Source: an uncultured Persicobacter sp.
Lineage (GTDB): Bacteria > Bacteroidota > Bacteroidia > Cytophagales > Cyclobacteriaceae
Assembly (NCBI GenBank): GCA_947498325.1
Contig: CANMKE010000044.1
Location: 1 to 34,980, forward strand
DNA length: 34,980 nucleotides
Direction: 5' to 3'
This document shows, in pieces, positions 12,870-21,374 of the stretch. Under the pieces are notes generated by a model, which had not been told where the DNA came from, did no database searches, and saw only the letters and a program-made list of their open reading frames with translations. Both the position numbers and the translations under genes were made by a program. The number at the start of each line of letters is the position of its first letter. The first letter of the stretch is position 1.

Positions 12870-15680
12870 TTACTTACTCAAGTACAAATTTCGTTCCGAG
12901 TGTAATTTCAAGAAATAATCGTCTAATAAATCGTCAATAAAGTAGATTGATTCTCCTGTAGATTTCATTTCAGGCCCTAATTCCTTGTTTACATTCGGGA
13001 ATTTGTTGAAAGAGAATACAGGTTCTTTAATTGCGTAACCTTTTTTGACAGGATTAAACTCGAAGTCTGTCACTTTGGCACCCAACATTACTTTAGTGGC
13101 GTAATTCACATAAGGCTCCTGATAAGCTTTACATATAAATGGAACTGTTCTTGATGCACGAGGGTTTGCCTCGATTACGTAAACAATATCATTTTTTACA
13201 GCAAACTGGATGTTAATCAGACCAACGGTTTTCAAAGCAGTGGCCAACTTGCGAGTGTAAATTTCAATTTGCTTGATTGCCAAATCTCCCAGGTTGTATG
13301 GAGGCAATACTGCATTAGAATCCCCAGAGTGAATTCCAGCAGGCTCGATGTGCTGCATGATACCAATGATGTGTACATTTTCACCATCACAGATTGCATC
13401 TGCTTCACACTCTACCGCACCATCCAAGAAGTGATCCAGCAATACTTTGTTTCCAGGAATATCATGCAATACCTTAACAACGTGTTGCATCAATTCTTCT
13501 TCGTTGATGACGATCTTCATGCCCTGACCACCCAATACGTAAGAAGGGCGAACCAATGAAGGGAAGCCAACTTCCTGTGCTACTTCAATCGCTTCTTCAG
13601 CAGTTTCAGCAGTTCCGAATTGTGGATAAGGAATGTCGAGGTCTTTCAATAAAGTAGAGAAACGGCCACGATCTTCGGCTAAATCAAGGGCATCGAAAGA
13701 AGTACCGATGATTTTAATGCCGTATTTGGTGAGTTTGTCTGCTAATTTCAGTGCGGTTTGTCCACCCAACTGAACAATCACACCTTCAGGTTTTTCATGA
13801 AGGATGATGTCGTAGATGTGCTCCCAGAATACTGGCTCGAAGTACAATTTATCTGCAACATCAAAATCAGTGGATACTGTTTCTGGGTTACAGTTGATCA
13901 TGATGGTCTCATAGCCAGCTTCCTTAGCGGCCAATACCCCATGCACACAACAGTAATCAAACTCGATACCTTGACCGATACGGTTAGGACCAGCACCCAA
14001 AACGATGATCTTTTTCTTGTCAGAACTGATCGACTCATTTTCGTCGCCGAAGGTAGAGTAGTAATAAGGAGTCTGTGCTTCAAATTCTGCCGCACAAGTA
14101 TCCACTACTTTATACACACGGTTAATGCCCATGCTGCGGCGGTGTGCGTGAACTTCGCTTTCTTTACAGCCAACAAGGTGTGCGATCTGGCGATCGGCAT
14201 AACCCATTTTCTTGGCTTCAAGCAATAATTTTTTAGGAATTGACTTCAATTCAAATTTCGCCAATTCTTTTTCCAAAGCGATCATTTCTTCGATCTGGCG
14301 CAAGAACCAAGGGTCGATTTTAGATAATGAACGGATGGTTTTATAAGGAATACCTAATTTATAAGCATCATAGATGTGGAACAAACGATCCCAGCTTGGG
14401 TGCTCAAGACTGTGAAGCAATTCCGCCTGGTTGGTGTTTGATTTACCATCGGCACCTAAACCGTTACGTTTGATCTCCAAAGACTGACATGCCTTTTGAA
14501 GTGCTTCCTGGAAGTTCATACCAATACCCATAACTTCACCAACGGCTTTCATCTGAAGGCCAAGGGAAGTGTCGGAGCCTTGGAACTTATCGAAATTCCA
14601 ACGAGGGATTTTTACGATAACGTAATCCAAACTTGGCTCAAAGAATGCCGAAGTGGTTTTGGTAATCTGGTTTTTCAACTCATCCAGGTTGTAACCGATC
14701 GCCAGTTTAGCGGCGATTTTAGCAATAGGGTAACCTGTTGCTTTCGATGCCAAAGCGGAAGAGCGAGATACACGAGGGTTGATCTCAATGGCGATGATTT
14801 CGTCGTTTTCTGGGTTTACAGAGAACTGAACGTTACATCCACCGGCAAACTGACCGATACCGTTCATCATCTTGATGGCCAAATCGCGCATGTGCTGATA
14901 TACGGTGTCAGGGAGGGTCATTGCAGGAGCAACGGTAATGGAGTCGCCTGTGTGAACCCCCATTGGGTCAAAGTTCTCGATAGAACAGATAATGATCACA
15001 TTGCCATTGTTGTCGCGCAACAACTCCAACTCATACTCTTTCCATCCGAGGATCGACTGTTCTACCAATACCTCGTGGGTTGGTGAGGCATGCAAACCGC
15101 GTGTCAAGGCTTTGTCGAAATCTTTGGCTTCATTAACGAAACCACCACCTGTACCACCAAGGGTAAATGATGGGCGAATCACCAATGGGAAACCAATTTT
15201 CTGAGCGATTTCTTTACCGTGAAGGAATGATGTAGCAGTTTCTCCCTTACATACATTCACCCCTAATTCTTTCATCAAAAGACGGAACTTCTCGCGGTCC
15301 TCCGTCATTTCGATAGCGTCAATATCCACTCCGATAATATCAACGTCGTATTTTTCCCAGATTCCAGCAGTCTGACAGTCAATCGCAAGGTTCAGGGCTG
15401 TTTGCCCACCCATTGTAGGAAGAACAGCGTCGATGTCATGTTTCTCAAGAATCTCAACAATAGATTTTTTTGTTAAAGGCTTAAGATAAATGTTGTCAGC
15501 TGTTACCGAGTCAGTCATGATCGTCGCTGGGTTTGAGTTAATCAGTGTAACCTCAATACCTTCTTCGCGCAATGAGCGAGAAGCCTGAGATCCTGAATAG
15601 TCAAACTCACAAGCTTGTCCAATGATGATTGGTCCACTACCGATAATTAAAACGGATTTAATACTATTGTCTTTTGGCAT
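12870..15680 (-). CDS. carB: Carbamoyl-phosphate synthase large subunit lacking the allosteric domain
   Basis: CarB makes carbamoyl phosphate from bicarbonate, ATP and ammonia delivered by CarA, feeding pyrimidine and arginine synthesis. Both ATP-grasp halves are complete: GSGPIIIGQACEFDYSG (14-30), RPSFTLGGTGGG (169-180) and EINPRVSRSSALASKATGYP in the first; GAGPNRIGQGIEFDY (562-576), RPSYVLGGQGM and EANPRASRTVPF in the second. At 936 residues it stops where E. coli CarB (1073) begins its C-terminal MGS-like regulatory domain. A terminator follows at once, so this is native architecture rather than a frameshift. Short CarB forms are, to my knowledge, found in other Bacteroidota. carA is not in the window. 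Confidence 0.97.
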   Translation of the reverse strand: MPKDNSIKSVLIIGSGPIIIGQACEFDYSGSQASRSLREEGIEVTLINSNPATIMTDSVTADNIYLKPLTKKSIVEILEKHDIDAVLPTMGGQTALNLAIDCQTAGIWEKYDVDIIGVDIDAIEMTEDREKFRLLMKELGVNVCKGETATSFLHGKEIAQKIGFPLVIRPSFTLGGTGGGFVNEAKDFDKALTRGLHASPTHEVLVEQSILGWKEYELELLRDNNGNVIIICSIENFDPMGVHTGDSITVAPAMTLPDTVYQHMRDLAIKMMNGIGQFAGGCNVQFSVNPENDEIIAIEINPRVSRSSALASKATGYPIAKIAAKLAIGYNLDELKNQITKTTSAFFEPSLDYVIVKIPRWNFDKFQGSDTSLGLQMKAVGEVMGIGMNFQEALQKACQSLEIKRNGLGADGKSNTNQAELLHSLEHPSWDRLFHIYDAYKLGIPYKTIRSLSKIDPWFLRQIEEMIALEKELAKFELKSIPKKLLLEAKKMGYADRQIAHLVGCKESEVHAHRRSMGINRVYKVVDTCAAEFEAQTPYYYSTFGDENESISSDKKKIIVLGAGPNRIGQGIEFDYCCVHGVLAAKEAGYETIMINCNPETVSTDFDVADKLYFEPVFWEHIYDIILHEKPEGVIVQLGGQTALKLADKLTKYGIKIIGTSFDALDLAEDRGRFSTLLKDLDIPYPQFGTAETAEEAIEVAQEVGFPSLVRPSYVLGGQGMKIVINEEELMQHVVKVLHDIPGNKVLLDHFLDGAVECEADAICDGENVHIIGIMQHIEPAGIHSGDSNAVLPPYNLGDLAIKQIEIYTRKLATALKTVGLINIQFAVKNDIVYVIEANPRASRTVPFICKAYQEPYVNYATKVMLGAKVTDFEFNPVKKGYAIKEPVFSFNKFPNVNKELGPEMKSTGESIYFIDDLLDDYFLKLHSERNLYLSK

Positions 15681-15719
15681 TCTTGACAGGGATTAAAATA
15701 TCTATGGAAAATATGTGTG

Positions 15720-15762
15720 TCCAAATTGGAACAAATGTAAAGTGTTCGATTGATAATTGAAA
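15720..15762 (-). promoter_or_regulatory. Promoter of carB with abutting palindrome
   Basis: On -, TTTC (15762-15759), a 19-bp spacer and TACATTTG (15739-15732) match the consensus with one mismatch. An 11-bp palindrome TCCAAATTGGA (15720-15730) begins one base beyond the -7 box; it could be an operator or a leader hairpin. Confidence 0.6.
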
Positions 15763-15926
15763 GAAAGTGAGCATTGAATTGTGCATTCAATTAATAAAAA
15801 ATGAAAAAAGTGTTGCTGATGCTCAAAAACAGCCTTTCAGTGGCTTTTTTTGTATTCAGGAATTTTTCTCCATAATAATTGAATGTCCATTGGCTTGCAG
15901 GCTTTCAGTTTTTTGATGTTATGGGT

Positions 15927-15961
15927 AAAAAAAAGACCGATACAAAAGAAGTATCGGTCTT
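15927..15961 (-). terminator. Terminator of proS
   Basis: Perfect 11-bp stem AAGACCGATAC (15933-15943) / GTATCGGTCTT (15951-15961), 7-nt loop, with the A-run on + giving a T-tract for proS; it lies 8 bp past the stop codon. Confidence 0.93.
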
Positions 15962-15968
15962 AATAAAA

Positions 15969-17444
15969 TTAATAAGCTTTGGCGAACAAGTATTTTTTAC
16001 CAGGCTTTCCGGTAATCATACACGGCCCCTCTTCGGAGTCTTTCCAGTCTACTGGGAAGCATCTTGTAGAGGCTTTTGTTTCGTCCTGAATTTTATCTTC
16101 AGTGGCTTTGGTGCCATCGAAATAAGCGGCCACAAAACCGCCTTTGTCTTCCAATACTTTTTTAAACTCTTCGTAAGAGCTTACTTCCGTGATGTGCTCG
16201 TCACGGTAAGTGAGTGCTTTGGTGAAGATGTTATTTTGAATTTCTTCGAGTAACTGTTCAACAGTCGCATCGATGCCCTCAAGGGCATAAGTGTTTTTCT
16301 CTTTGGTGTCGCGGCGGGCAACTTCTACGGTGCCATTGGCCAGATCACGAGGTCCCATAGCCAAACGAACCGGTACCCCTTTCAATTCCCACTCGGCGAA
16401 TTTGAAACCAGGTTTGAAAGTATCGCGGTTGTCAAATTTTACAGAGATTCCTCTTTTCAACAAGGCTGCTTTAATTTCTTTGACCTTATCGCTGATGGCT
16501 TCCAATTCTTCCTCCTTACGGTAAATAGGAACAATGACCACCTGGATAGGTGCCAGTTTTGGCGGCAATACCAATCCTTCATCATCGGAGTGCGCCATAA
16601 TCAGGGCGCCCATCAAACGGGTAGAAACCCCCCATGAAGTACCCCAAACGTGCTCCAACTTTCCTTCTTTGGACTGGAACTTCACATCAAAGGCTTTGGC
16701 GAAATTTTGACCCAGGAAGTGGGAAGTTCCTGCCTGAAGCGCTTTGCCATCTTGCATTAATGCCTCGATGGTATAGGTTTCCAAAGCACCAGCGAAACGT
16801 TCACTTTCAGATTTTGTACCTTTTACAACAGGCATGGCCATGAAGTCCTCTGCAAAACGGGCATATACTTCGTGCATTTGTTCTGCCTCCTCAATGGCTT
16901 CCATTTTTGTAGCATGGGCCGTGTGCCCTTCCTGCCACAGGAATTCAGCAGTACGCAAGAACAAGCGGGTACGCATTTCCCAGCGCATCACATTGGCCCA
17001 CTGATTGACCAACACGGGAAGGTCGCGGTAAGACTGAATCCAGTTTTTGTAAGTGGACCAGATCACCGTTTCTGAAGTTGGGCGGATGATCAGCTCCTCT
17101 TCCAGCTTTGCAGCAGGGTCAACGACCACACCGTCTCCGGCATCATTATTTTTTAGTCGGTAATGTGTTACAACGGCACATTCCTTAGCGAAACCCTCAA
17201 CGTGGTCTGCTTCTTTGCTTAAATAAGATTTCGGGATCAGCAAGGGGAAGTAAGCGTTGCTGTGGCCGGTGTCTTTGAACATCTTGTCCAATACGGCTTG
17301 CATTTTTTCCCAGATGGCAAAGCCATAGGGCTTGATAACCATACAGCCACGAACAGCAGAATTTTCAGCGAGATCCGCTCTTTTTACTAATTCGTTGTAC
17401 CATAGCGAATAATCTTCGCTTCTTTTTGGTAATCCCTTACTCAT
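15969..17444 (-). CDS. proS: Prolyl-tRNA synthetase (archaeal/eukaryal-type)
   Basis: A 491-residue class II aminoacyl-tRNA synthetase charging tRNA-Pro. Motif 2 is seen in [42 protein letters not shown] precedes it, and motif 3 is [28 protein letters not shown]. The anticodon-binding domain follows ([33 protein letters not shown]). The short length, absence of the editing insertion, and the C-terminal extension ending FAKAY with a terminal Tyr identify the ProS type 3 form. Many Bacteroidota use this type instead of the long bacterial form. Monocistronic, with its own promoter and terminator. Confidence 0.97.
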   Translation of the reverse strand: MSKGLPKRSEDYSLWYNELVKRADLAENSAVRGCMVIKPYGFAIWEKMQAVLDKMFKDTGHSNAYFPLLIPKSYLSKEADHVEGFAKECAVVTHYRLKNNDAGDGVVVDPAAKLEEELIIRPTSETVIWSTYKNWIQSYRDLPVLVNQWANVMRWEMRTRLFLRTAEFLWQEGHTAHATKMEAIEEAEQMHEVYARFAEDFMAMPVVKGTKSESERFAGALETYTIEALMQDGKALQAGTSHFLGQNFAKAFDVKFQSKEGKLEHVWGTSWGVSTRLMGALIMAHSDDEGLVLPPKLAPIQVVIVPIYRKEEELEAISDKVKEIKAALLKRGISVKFDNRDTFKPGFKFAEWELKGVPVRLAMGPRDLANGTVEVARRDTKEKNTYALEGIDATVEQLLEEIQNNIFTKALTYRDEHITEVSSYEEFKKVLEDKGGFVAAYFDGTKATEDKIQDETKASTRCFPVDWKDSEEGPCMITGKPGKKYLFAKAY

Positions 17445-17482
17445 CTTTTTGAATTATATTGAAAAATGGTATAAAATTTGCT

Positions 17483-17546
17483 ATATTTATGAGCGTAAAC
17501 GCTCGTTAAGGGACAAATATAATAATATTATTACAGTCATTTCAAT
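17483..17546 (-). promoter_or_regulatory. proS promoter within a nested inverted repeat
   Basis: On -, ATTG (17546-17543), a 21-bp spacer and TATATTTG (17521-17514). Downstream, GAGCGT/ACGCTC (17491-17504) forms a hairpin near the expected start. Further out, TATATTT (17482-17488) mirrors AAATATA (17515-17521), so the hairpin is flanked symmetrically by -7-like boxes. Confidence 0.6.
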
Positions 17547-17642
17547 GGGCATGTCGTAATAATTAGTAGGTGGTCCAAAGTTATGGGCTGTTTATTAGCC
17601 TAAACTAATGTTTAACGAGGATAATTCCGTAAATTGACGACT

Positions 17643-19013
17643 ATGAAAAAATTAGTAGCCATATTAGCAATGGGATTAGTTGTGGGAGGAACAACGATCT
17701 TACCATCTGTTGTAAAAGCGCAGGAGGTAGACGATATGTACTTCACCAAGAAGGATCGAGCGAAGCCTACTTTTTCTTCAAGCCAAGCATCGCCTTCAAA
17801 AACTAACAGCACAGTACATTCAAATCCCTCCTATTCCAGTGGAGGATATACTTACGATGAATCAAACTATTCTGCAAAAACTGTGGACCCTGCTTTGATC
17901 AATCGTTATAAAAACCCTGAAGCATACGCGGATACCGTCGAGTATGATGGTAACCCTACCTATTCTTCAGAATCTTATTTCACACCAGATTATCAGTCAA
18001 GTCAGCCAGCACAAACGCAGCAGCAATCCAATTATGCTTACAGCTCTAATGGATTGAATGCGGTTCCTCAGGCTTCTACCAATATCAATGTATATGGTGG
18101 TGCCAACATGATGATGAACCCGATGATGGGTTTTGGCTTTAACAGCTTTTATGGTCCAGGCTGGGGACGTCCGGGATTCGGATGGTCCGTAGGTATGGGC
18201 TGGGGCGGCGGTGGCTTTGGTTACCCCGGATACAACGGCTGGTATGACCCTTGGTACGACCCATTTTATGGTCCTTCCTTTGGTTGGGGCCGACCAGGCT
18301 TCGGTTATCCAGGCTATGCATGGGGCCGTCCGGGTTATGGTTGGGGTTACCCAGGTTACGGTTGGGGCGGCGGCTATTGCCCTCCAGGTTACCGACCACC
18401 AGGGATAGAGCGCCCAGTTGATCATACCCGTTATGTACGAGGGGGCAGCAGTGGTAGAAATGGTTCTGTAGGTGTTTCCGGTCAGAAGCGTACTTCTGAC
18501 AGGGCTAAAAGAGCTGAAAATACTTATCGAAATTCAACAGCATCAAATAACCGCGTAGGCGTTAATCGCCCAGTGAATTCTGCGGTAACAGACCGAAGCA
18601 ACAGAGCGCGCCCAGCACGGGTGATGCGAGGTACAGATTCTCGAGGAAGAGCAGACCGCAGTACAAGAACAGTCAGAAATGATCGTTCCGCTTATCAGCG
18701 AAGCCGCAGTTCTGTCAATACAACAGCGCCACGTTCCAACTCAAGGGTTAGAACAACGGCCACGCCTTCGAGAGGTAATTATGTAGCACCTCAGCCAAGC
18801 AGGGTACGAAATAGAAGTACTTCAACGCCGAGCAATTACAACAGATCAAATACCAGACAATCCACTAATAACTTTAATTCTACCCCGAACAGAAGTTACA
18901 GAAGTACAACGCCATCGAGGAGCACCTTCTCCTCACCAACGCGAAGTACTGGAGGAAGTCGCAGCTATGGCGGTGGCGGAAGATCTGGTGGAGGTCGCTC
19001 CGGAAGACAATAA
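17643..19013 (+). CDS. Secreted Gly/aromatic- and Arg/Ser-rich low-complexity protein
   Basis: I do not recognise a family. It has 456 residues with a clear signal peptide (MKKLVAILAM onward to VVKAQ, about 27 residues). Region 1 (about 28-150) is Ser/Tyr/Gln/Pro-rich. Region 2 (about 160-255) is built of irregular Gly-Tyr-Trp-Pro repeats such as GWGRPGFGYPGY and GRPGYGWGYPGYGWGGG. Region 3 (about 265-456) is Arg/Ser/Thr/Asn-rich and ends in a Gly-Ser tail (SYGGGGRSGGGRSGRQ). There is a single Cys, near residue 246. No globular domain is evident. Composition suggests an extracellular adhesive, matrix or self-associating protein; this is inference. The ATG at 17643 is used rather than a TTG three codons earlier. 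Followed by a strong terminator. Confidence 0.75.
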   Translation: MKKLVAILAMGLVVGGTTILPSVVKAQEVDDMYFTKKDRAKPTFSSSQASPSKTNSTVHSNPSYSSGGYTYDESNYSAKTVDPALINRYKNPEAYADTVEYDGNPTYSSESYFTPDYQSSQPAQTQQQSNYAYSSNGLNAVPQASTNINVYGGANMMMNPMMGFGFNSFYGPGWGRPGFGWSVGMGWGGGGFGYPGYNGWYDPWYDPFYGPSFGWGRPGFGYPGYAWGRPGYGWGYPGYGWGGGYCPPGYRPPGIERPVDHTRYVRGGSSGRNGSVGVSGQKRTSDRAKRAENTYRNSTASNNRVGVNRPVNSAVTDRSNRARPARVMRGTDSRGRADRSTRTVRNDRSAYQRSRSSVNTTAPRSNSRVRTTATPSRGNYVAPQPSRVRNRSTSTPSNYNRSNTRQSTNNFNSTPNRSYRSTTPSRSTFSSPTRSTGGSRSYGGGGRSGGGRSGRQ

Positions 19014-19023
19014 TTTTTAATCT

Positions 19024-19054
19024 AAAGGAGCTTTTTTTAAAGCTCCTTTTTTTT
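19024..19054 (+). terminator. Terminator of the low-complexity protein gene
   Basis: AAAGGAGCTTT (19024-19034) / AAAGCTCCTTT (19039-19049) with a T4 loop and a T-run to 19054. It separates this gene from the porin gene. Confidence 0.93.
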
Positions 19055-19115
19055 ATCTCATAGGAATATGTAACTATGGGGAATCCATTTTCTTAATCAA
19101 AATTAACCTTTCAAT

Positions 19116-20696
19116 ATGTGCAGATCGATCAAATTTCTTTTATGCTTGGTCTTTTTCGCCCCTGTTTCTTTGTATGCTCAGGGATTGAGTTACACGGATC
19201 GAGCGGTACAAATGACGCAGACCGATGTGGTGGGGACAGCAAGAATTCAAGCCATTGGAGGAGCGGCGACCTCTCTTGGAGGTGATATGAGTGCTGCTTA
19301 TTATAACCCTGCAGGGCTTGGCTTTTTCAGAAGGTCTGAGTTTAATATCGGTATGGGCATGAATGTAAAGCATTCTTCGGCAGATTATACCACCTATTCA
19401 TTCTCTTCCGGAAATTTCAACACCGAAAACACTACGGCGGATAACTCCAAGTTTCAGTTTACCAATATGGGTTTGGTGATCTCACAGAAAAAAGACGATC
19501 TGGTCCCTGGTAAGTGGCGTGGAGGTTCTTTCGCGGTTACCTTTAACCGAATGCGTGATTATAGCGGGACAACGATCTACCGAGGCAGTAACGCTGCGAA
19601 TGACATCAATGATTTCTTTGTGCAGGGGGCTAATGACGCCGGCATTACGGATATCAATGATTTGATCGGTGACCCATCATTGATCGGGATGGCTGCGGAT
19701 GTTTATCTGTTGGATAGTTATATTGATCAGAATGGAGATCAATTTATCGACCGTTTATTATTCAATGACGTGCCAAGTGAGCAGTTTCCTGTGCGTCAGC
19801 AAGAGGCCATTACCCGTCGGGGAAATCAGAATACCTGGAATTTTGCCTATGGCGGGAATTTTGATGATATTTTGTTTATCGGTGTTGGTGTGGGCATTGT
19901 AAGCACAAACTACTATTACCAGCGGGTTTATACTGAGCAGTATGATGAATCTGAATTGACAGACATTCGTTTGGGAGATGAATACCATATGCGCTCAACG
20001 GGTATCAATGCTAATTTTGGTTTGATCTTCAAGCCTATTCCCCAGATAAATATTGGGGCGTCGGTAACAACACCGACCTATAATGCGGCTTCGGATATGA
20101 ACCGATTGAATTTAACGGCCAACTTTAACAATTATGAGTATGACGATGGTAACTCAACGGTTACACTGAATAATCAGGTCGCAGATCCTTTGCAATTCAA
20201 TAGTGATTTCAGGGTAACAACTCCCTGGAGATCTTCATTAGGGGCGAGTGTGTTTCTTGGGAAGTTTGGGTTTTTGTCTGCCGATGCCGAATATGTTGAT
20301 TACTCAAGTATCTCTTTCTCCTCGAATCAGTTCGATATGACAGGGGACAATGCCAATGTGGACAATCAATTGGGTGCAGTATGGAATTTTAGAGCAGGTG
20401 CTGAATTCCGTATTGGTCAAATAAGATTGCGAGGAGGATATAACTTTCAGCAAGACCCTTATACCCAGTTACAGAATAATATCGCAGATTATGCCGTGCA
20501 TACTGTCAGTGGAGGAATTGGCTACCGAGATCAGGCTTTCTCCGTGGATTTTGTGTTGCTGAATTCGCAACGTCAGGGTGTCATCACTCCTTATGATCTG
20601 TATGAGTCTGATGGTAGTATAGCCATTGATTCTCCTTATGCTTTGGATAAAATGGCGCAGTGGAGAGGTCAGATTAATGTAGGTTTCTTCTTTTAG
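19116..20696 (+). CDS. FadL/OmpP1-type outer-membrane transport protein
   Basis: A 526-residue outer-membrane beta-barrel protein. The signal peptide is MCRSIKFLLCLVFFAPVSLYAQ. The mature N-terminus carries the Bacteroidota OmpP1/FadL hallmark TARIQAIGGAATSLGGDMSAAYYNPAGLGFFRRSEF-like block near residues 42-77. The remainder alternates amphipathic strands (FNIGMGMNVKHSS, WNFRAGAEFRIGQIRLRGGYNF, GGIGYRDQAFSVDFVL) and ends with a terminal Phe (INVGFFF), as expected for a BAM substrate. FadL relatives take up hydrophobic compounds; the cargo here is unknown. It stands alone between two terminators. Confidence 0.88.
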   Translation: MCRSIKFLLCLVFFAPVSLYAQGLSYTDRAVQMTQTDVVGTARIQAIGGAATSLGGDMSAAYYNPAGLGFFRRSEFNIGMGMNVKHSSADYTTYSFSSGNFNTENTTADNSKFQFTNMGLVISQKKDDLVPGKWRGGSFAVTFNRMRDYSGTTIYRGSNAANDINDFFVQGANDAGITDINDLIGDPSLIGMAADVYLLDSYIDQNGDQFIDRLLFNDVPSEQFPVRQQEAITRRGNQNTWNFAYGGNFDDILFIGVGVGIVSTNYYYQRVYTEQYDESELTDIRLGDEYHMRSTGINANFGLIFKPIPQINIGASVTTPTYNAASDMNRLNLTANFNNYEYDDGNSTVTLNNQVADPLQFNSDFRVTTPWRSSLGASVFLGKFGFLSADAEYVDYSSISFSSNQFDMTGDNANVDNQLGAVWNFRAGAEFRIGQIRLRGGYNFQQDPYTQLQNNIADYAVHTVSGGIGYRDQAFSVDFVLLNSQRQGVITPYDLYESDGSIAIDSPYALDKMAQWRGQINVGFFF

Positions 20697-20713
20697 GGAA
20701 AAACAGGATATCA

Positions 20714-20756
20714 AAAAAAAGACGGACAGGCTTAACAGGCTGTCCGTCTTTTTTTA
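20714..20756. terminator. Bidirectional terminator between porin gene and aroK
   Basis: AGACGGACAG (20721-20730) pairs with CTGTCCGTCT (20741-20750), extended by A-run and T-run arms, loop 10 nt. It serves both convergent genes and overlaps the aroK stop codon. Confidence 0.92.
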
Positions 20757-21263
20757 GGCTAATTTTTCGATAATGGCCTGTGGAACTATCCGATCTCCAG
20801 CAATGCTGATGGTGGCCTTATTGTAATAAGGTAACCGCTTCATGACCTTTCCTTCGAGCTCACGTTCGAGTTGTTCTGATGTTTTGCCGTTAAGTAATGG
20901 TCGGTCTTGTGTACCTTTTCCATGCAACCGCTTAAAAAGTTCTGCCGCAGAAACATTGATAAATACCGTGGTGCCCTGTTCGTTCATAAACTGTACTCCT
21001 TTATGGAAACAGGCCGTTCCGCCACCAGTGGCCAAAATAAAGGCTTGATGCACCATACAGAAATCCCGAAGTGCCCGAGCCTCTACTTCTCGGAAATACG
21101 CTTCTCCCTGATCGGTGAATATATCCTTAATCGCCTTTCCTTCTTTGGCTTCGATAATGGCGTCAAGGTCAAAAAATGGCAAATTTAATGATTTGGCTAA
21201 AGGTAAGCCCAGGGTTGTTTTTCCAGCGCCTGGCATACCAATAAGGAATATTTTCTGATGCAT
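20754..21263 (-). CDS. aroK: Shikimate kinase
   Basis: A 169-residue P-loop kinase phosphorylating shikimate at O3 in the chorismate pathway. Walker A is GMPGAGKTT (9-17), the shikimate-binding Asp is in FFDLDA (30-35), the Walker B-like GGG is ATGGGTA (79-85), and the lid region contains QDRPLL near residue 118. All expected motifs are intact and length is normal. It lies 111 bp beyond the permease gene on the same strand and may be read from that operon; no clear promoter of its own is visible. A GTGAA/TTCAC inverted repeat lies in the gap at about 21331-21345. Confidence 0.96.
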   Translation of the reverse strand: MHQKIFLIGMPGAGKTTLGLPLAKSLNLPFFDLDAIIEAKEGKAIKDIFTDQGEAYFREVEARALRDFCMVHQAFILATGGGTACFHKGVQFMNEQGTTVFINVSAAELFKRLHGKGTQDRPLLNGKTSEQLERELEGKVMKRLPYYNKATISIAGDRIVPQAIIEKLA

Positions 21264-21374
21264 AATAAATTTGTTGCGTGATCACAATGGCGGTATCTGT
21301 GTGGTGAAAATACAGCCGTGTTATATAAATTAGTGAAATTTATTCACAAAATAAAGGAGATGTAAGGGAAGTCT

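Larger units (their letters stand above)
15681..15968. other. Intergenic region carB / proS
   Basis: Holds the carB promoter and, at its far end, the proS terminator. Between them is a weak hairpin AGCC/GGCT followed by a T-run on + (about 15829-15850), with no + strand gene to serve. No coding frame is convincing. Confidence 0.45.

Noticed and set aside
12870-12900. CarB short length as a frameshift or nonsense mutation
   Set aside because: The sequence ends cleanly after the second ATP-grasp half, with a strong terminator 20 bp later and a different gene (DUF4834) next, so no lost domain can be recovered in another frame.
14496-15086. Long open frame (196 codons) on + inside carB
   Set aside because: Antisense to the conserved first ATP-grasp half of carB; its product has no domain-like pattern. 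Similar antisense frames inside BT_3928 (22687-23316), the arginase-fold gene (6442-6954) and era (33944-34483) were dropped for the same reason.
15829-15850. Hairpin plus T-run on + between proS and carB as a terminator
   Set aside because: The stem is only 4-5 bp and there is no + strand gene to terminate.
18160-18400. GC-rich repetitive stretch as a DNA repeat array or CRISPR-like element
   Set aside because: The repetition follows codons for Gly/Tyr/Trp/Pro in one continuous frame and has no regular unit or spacer; it is protein low complexity.
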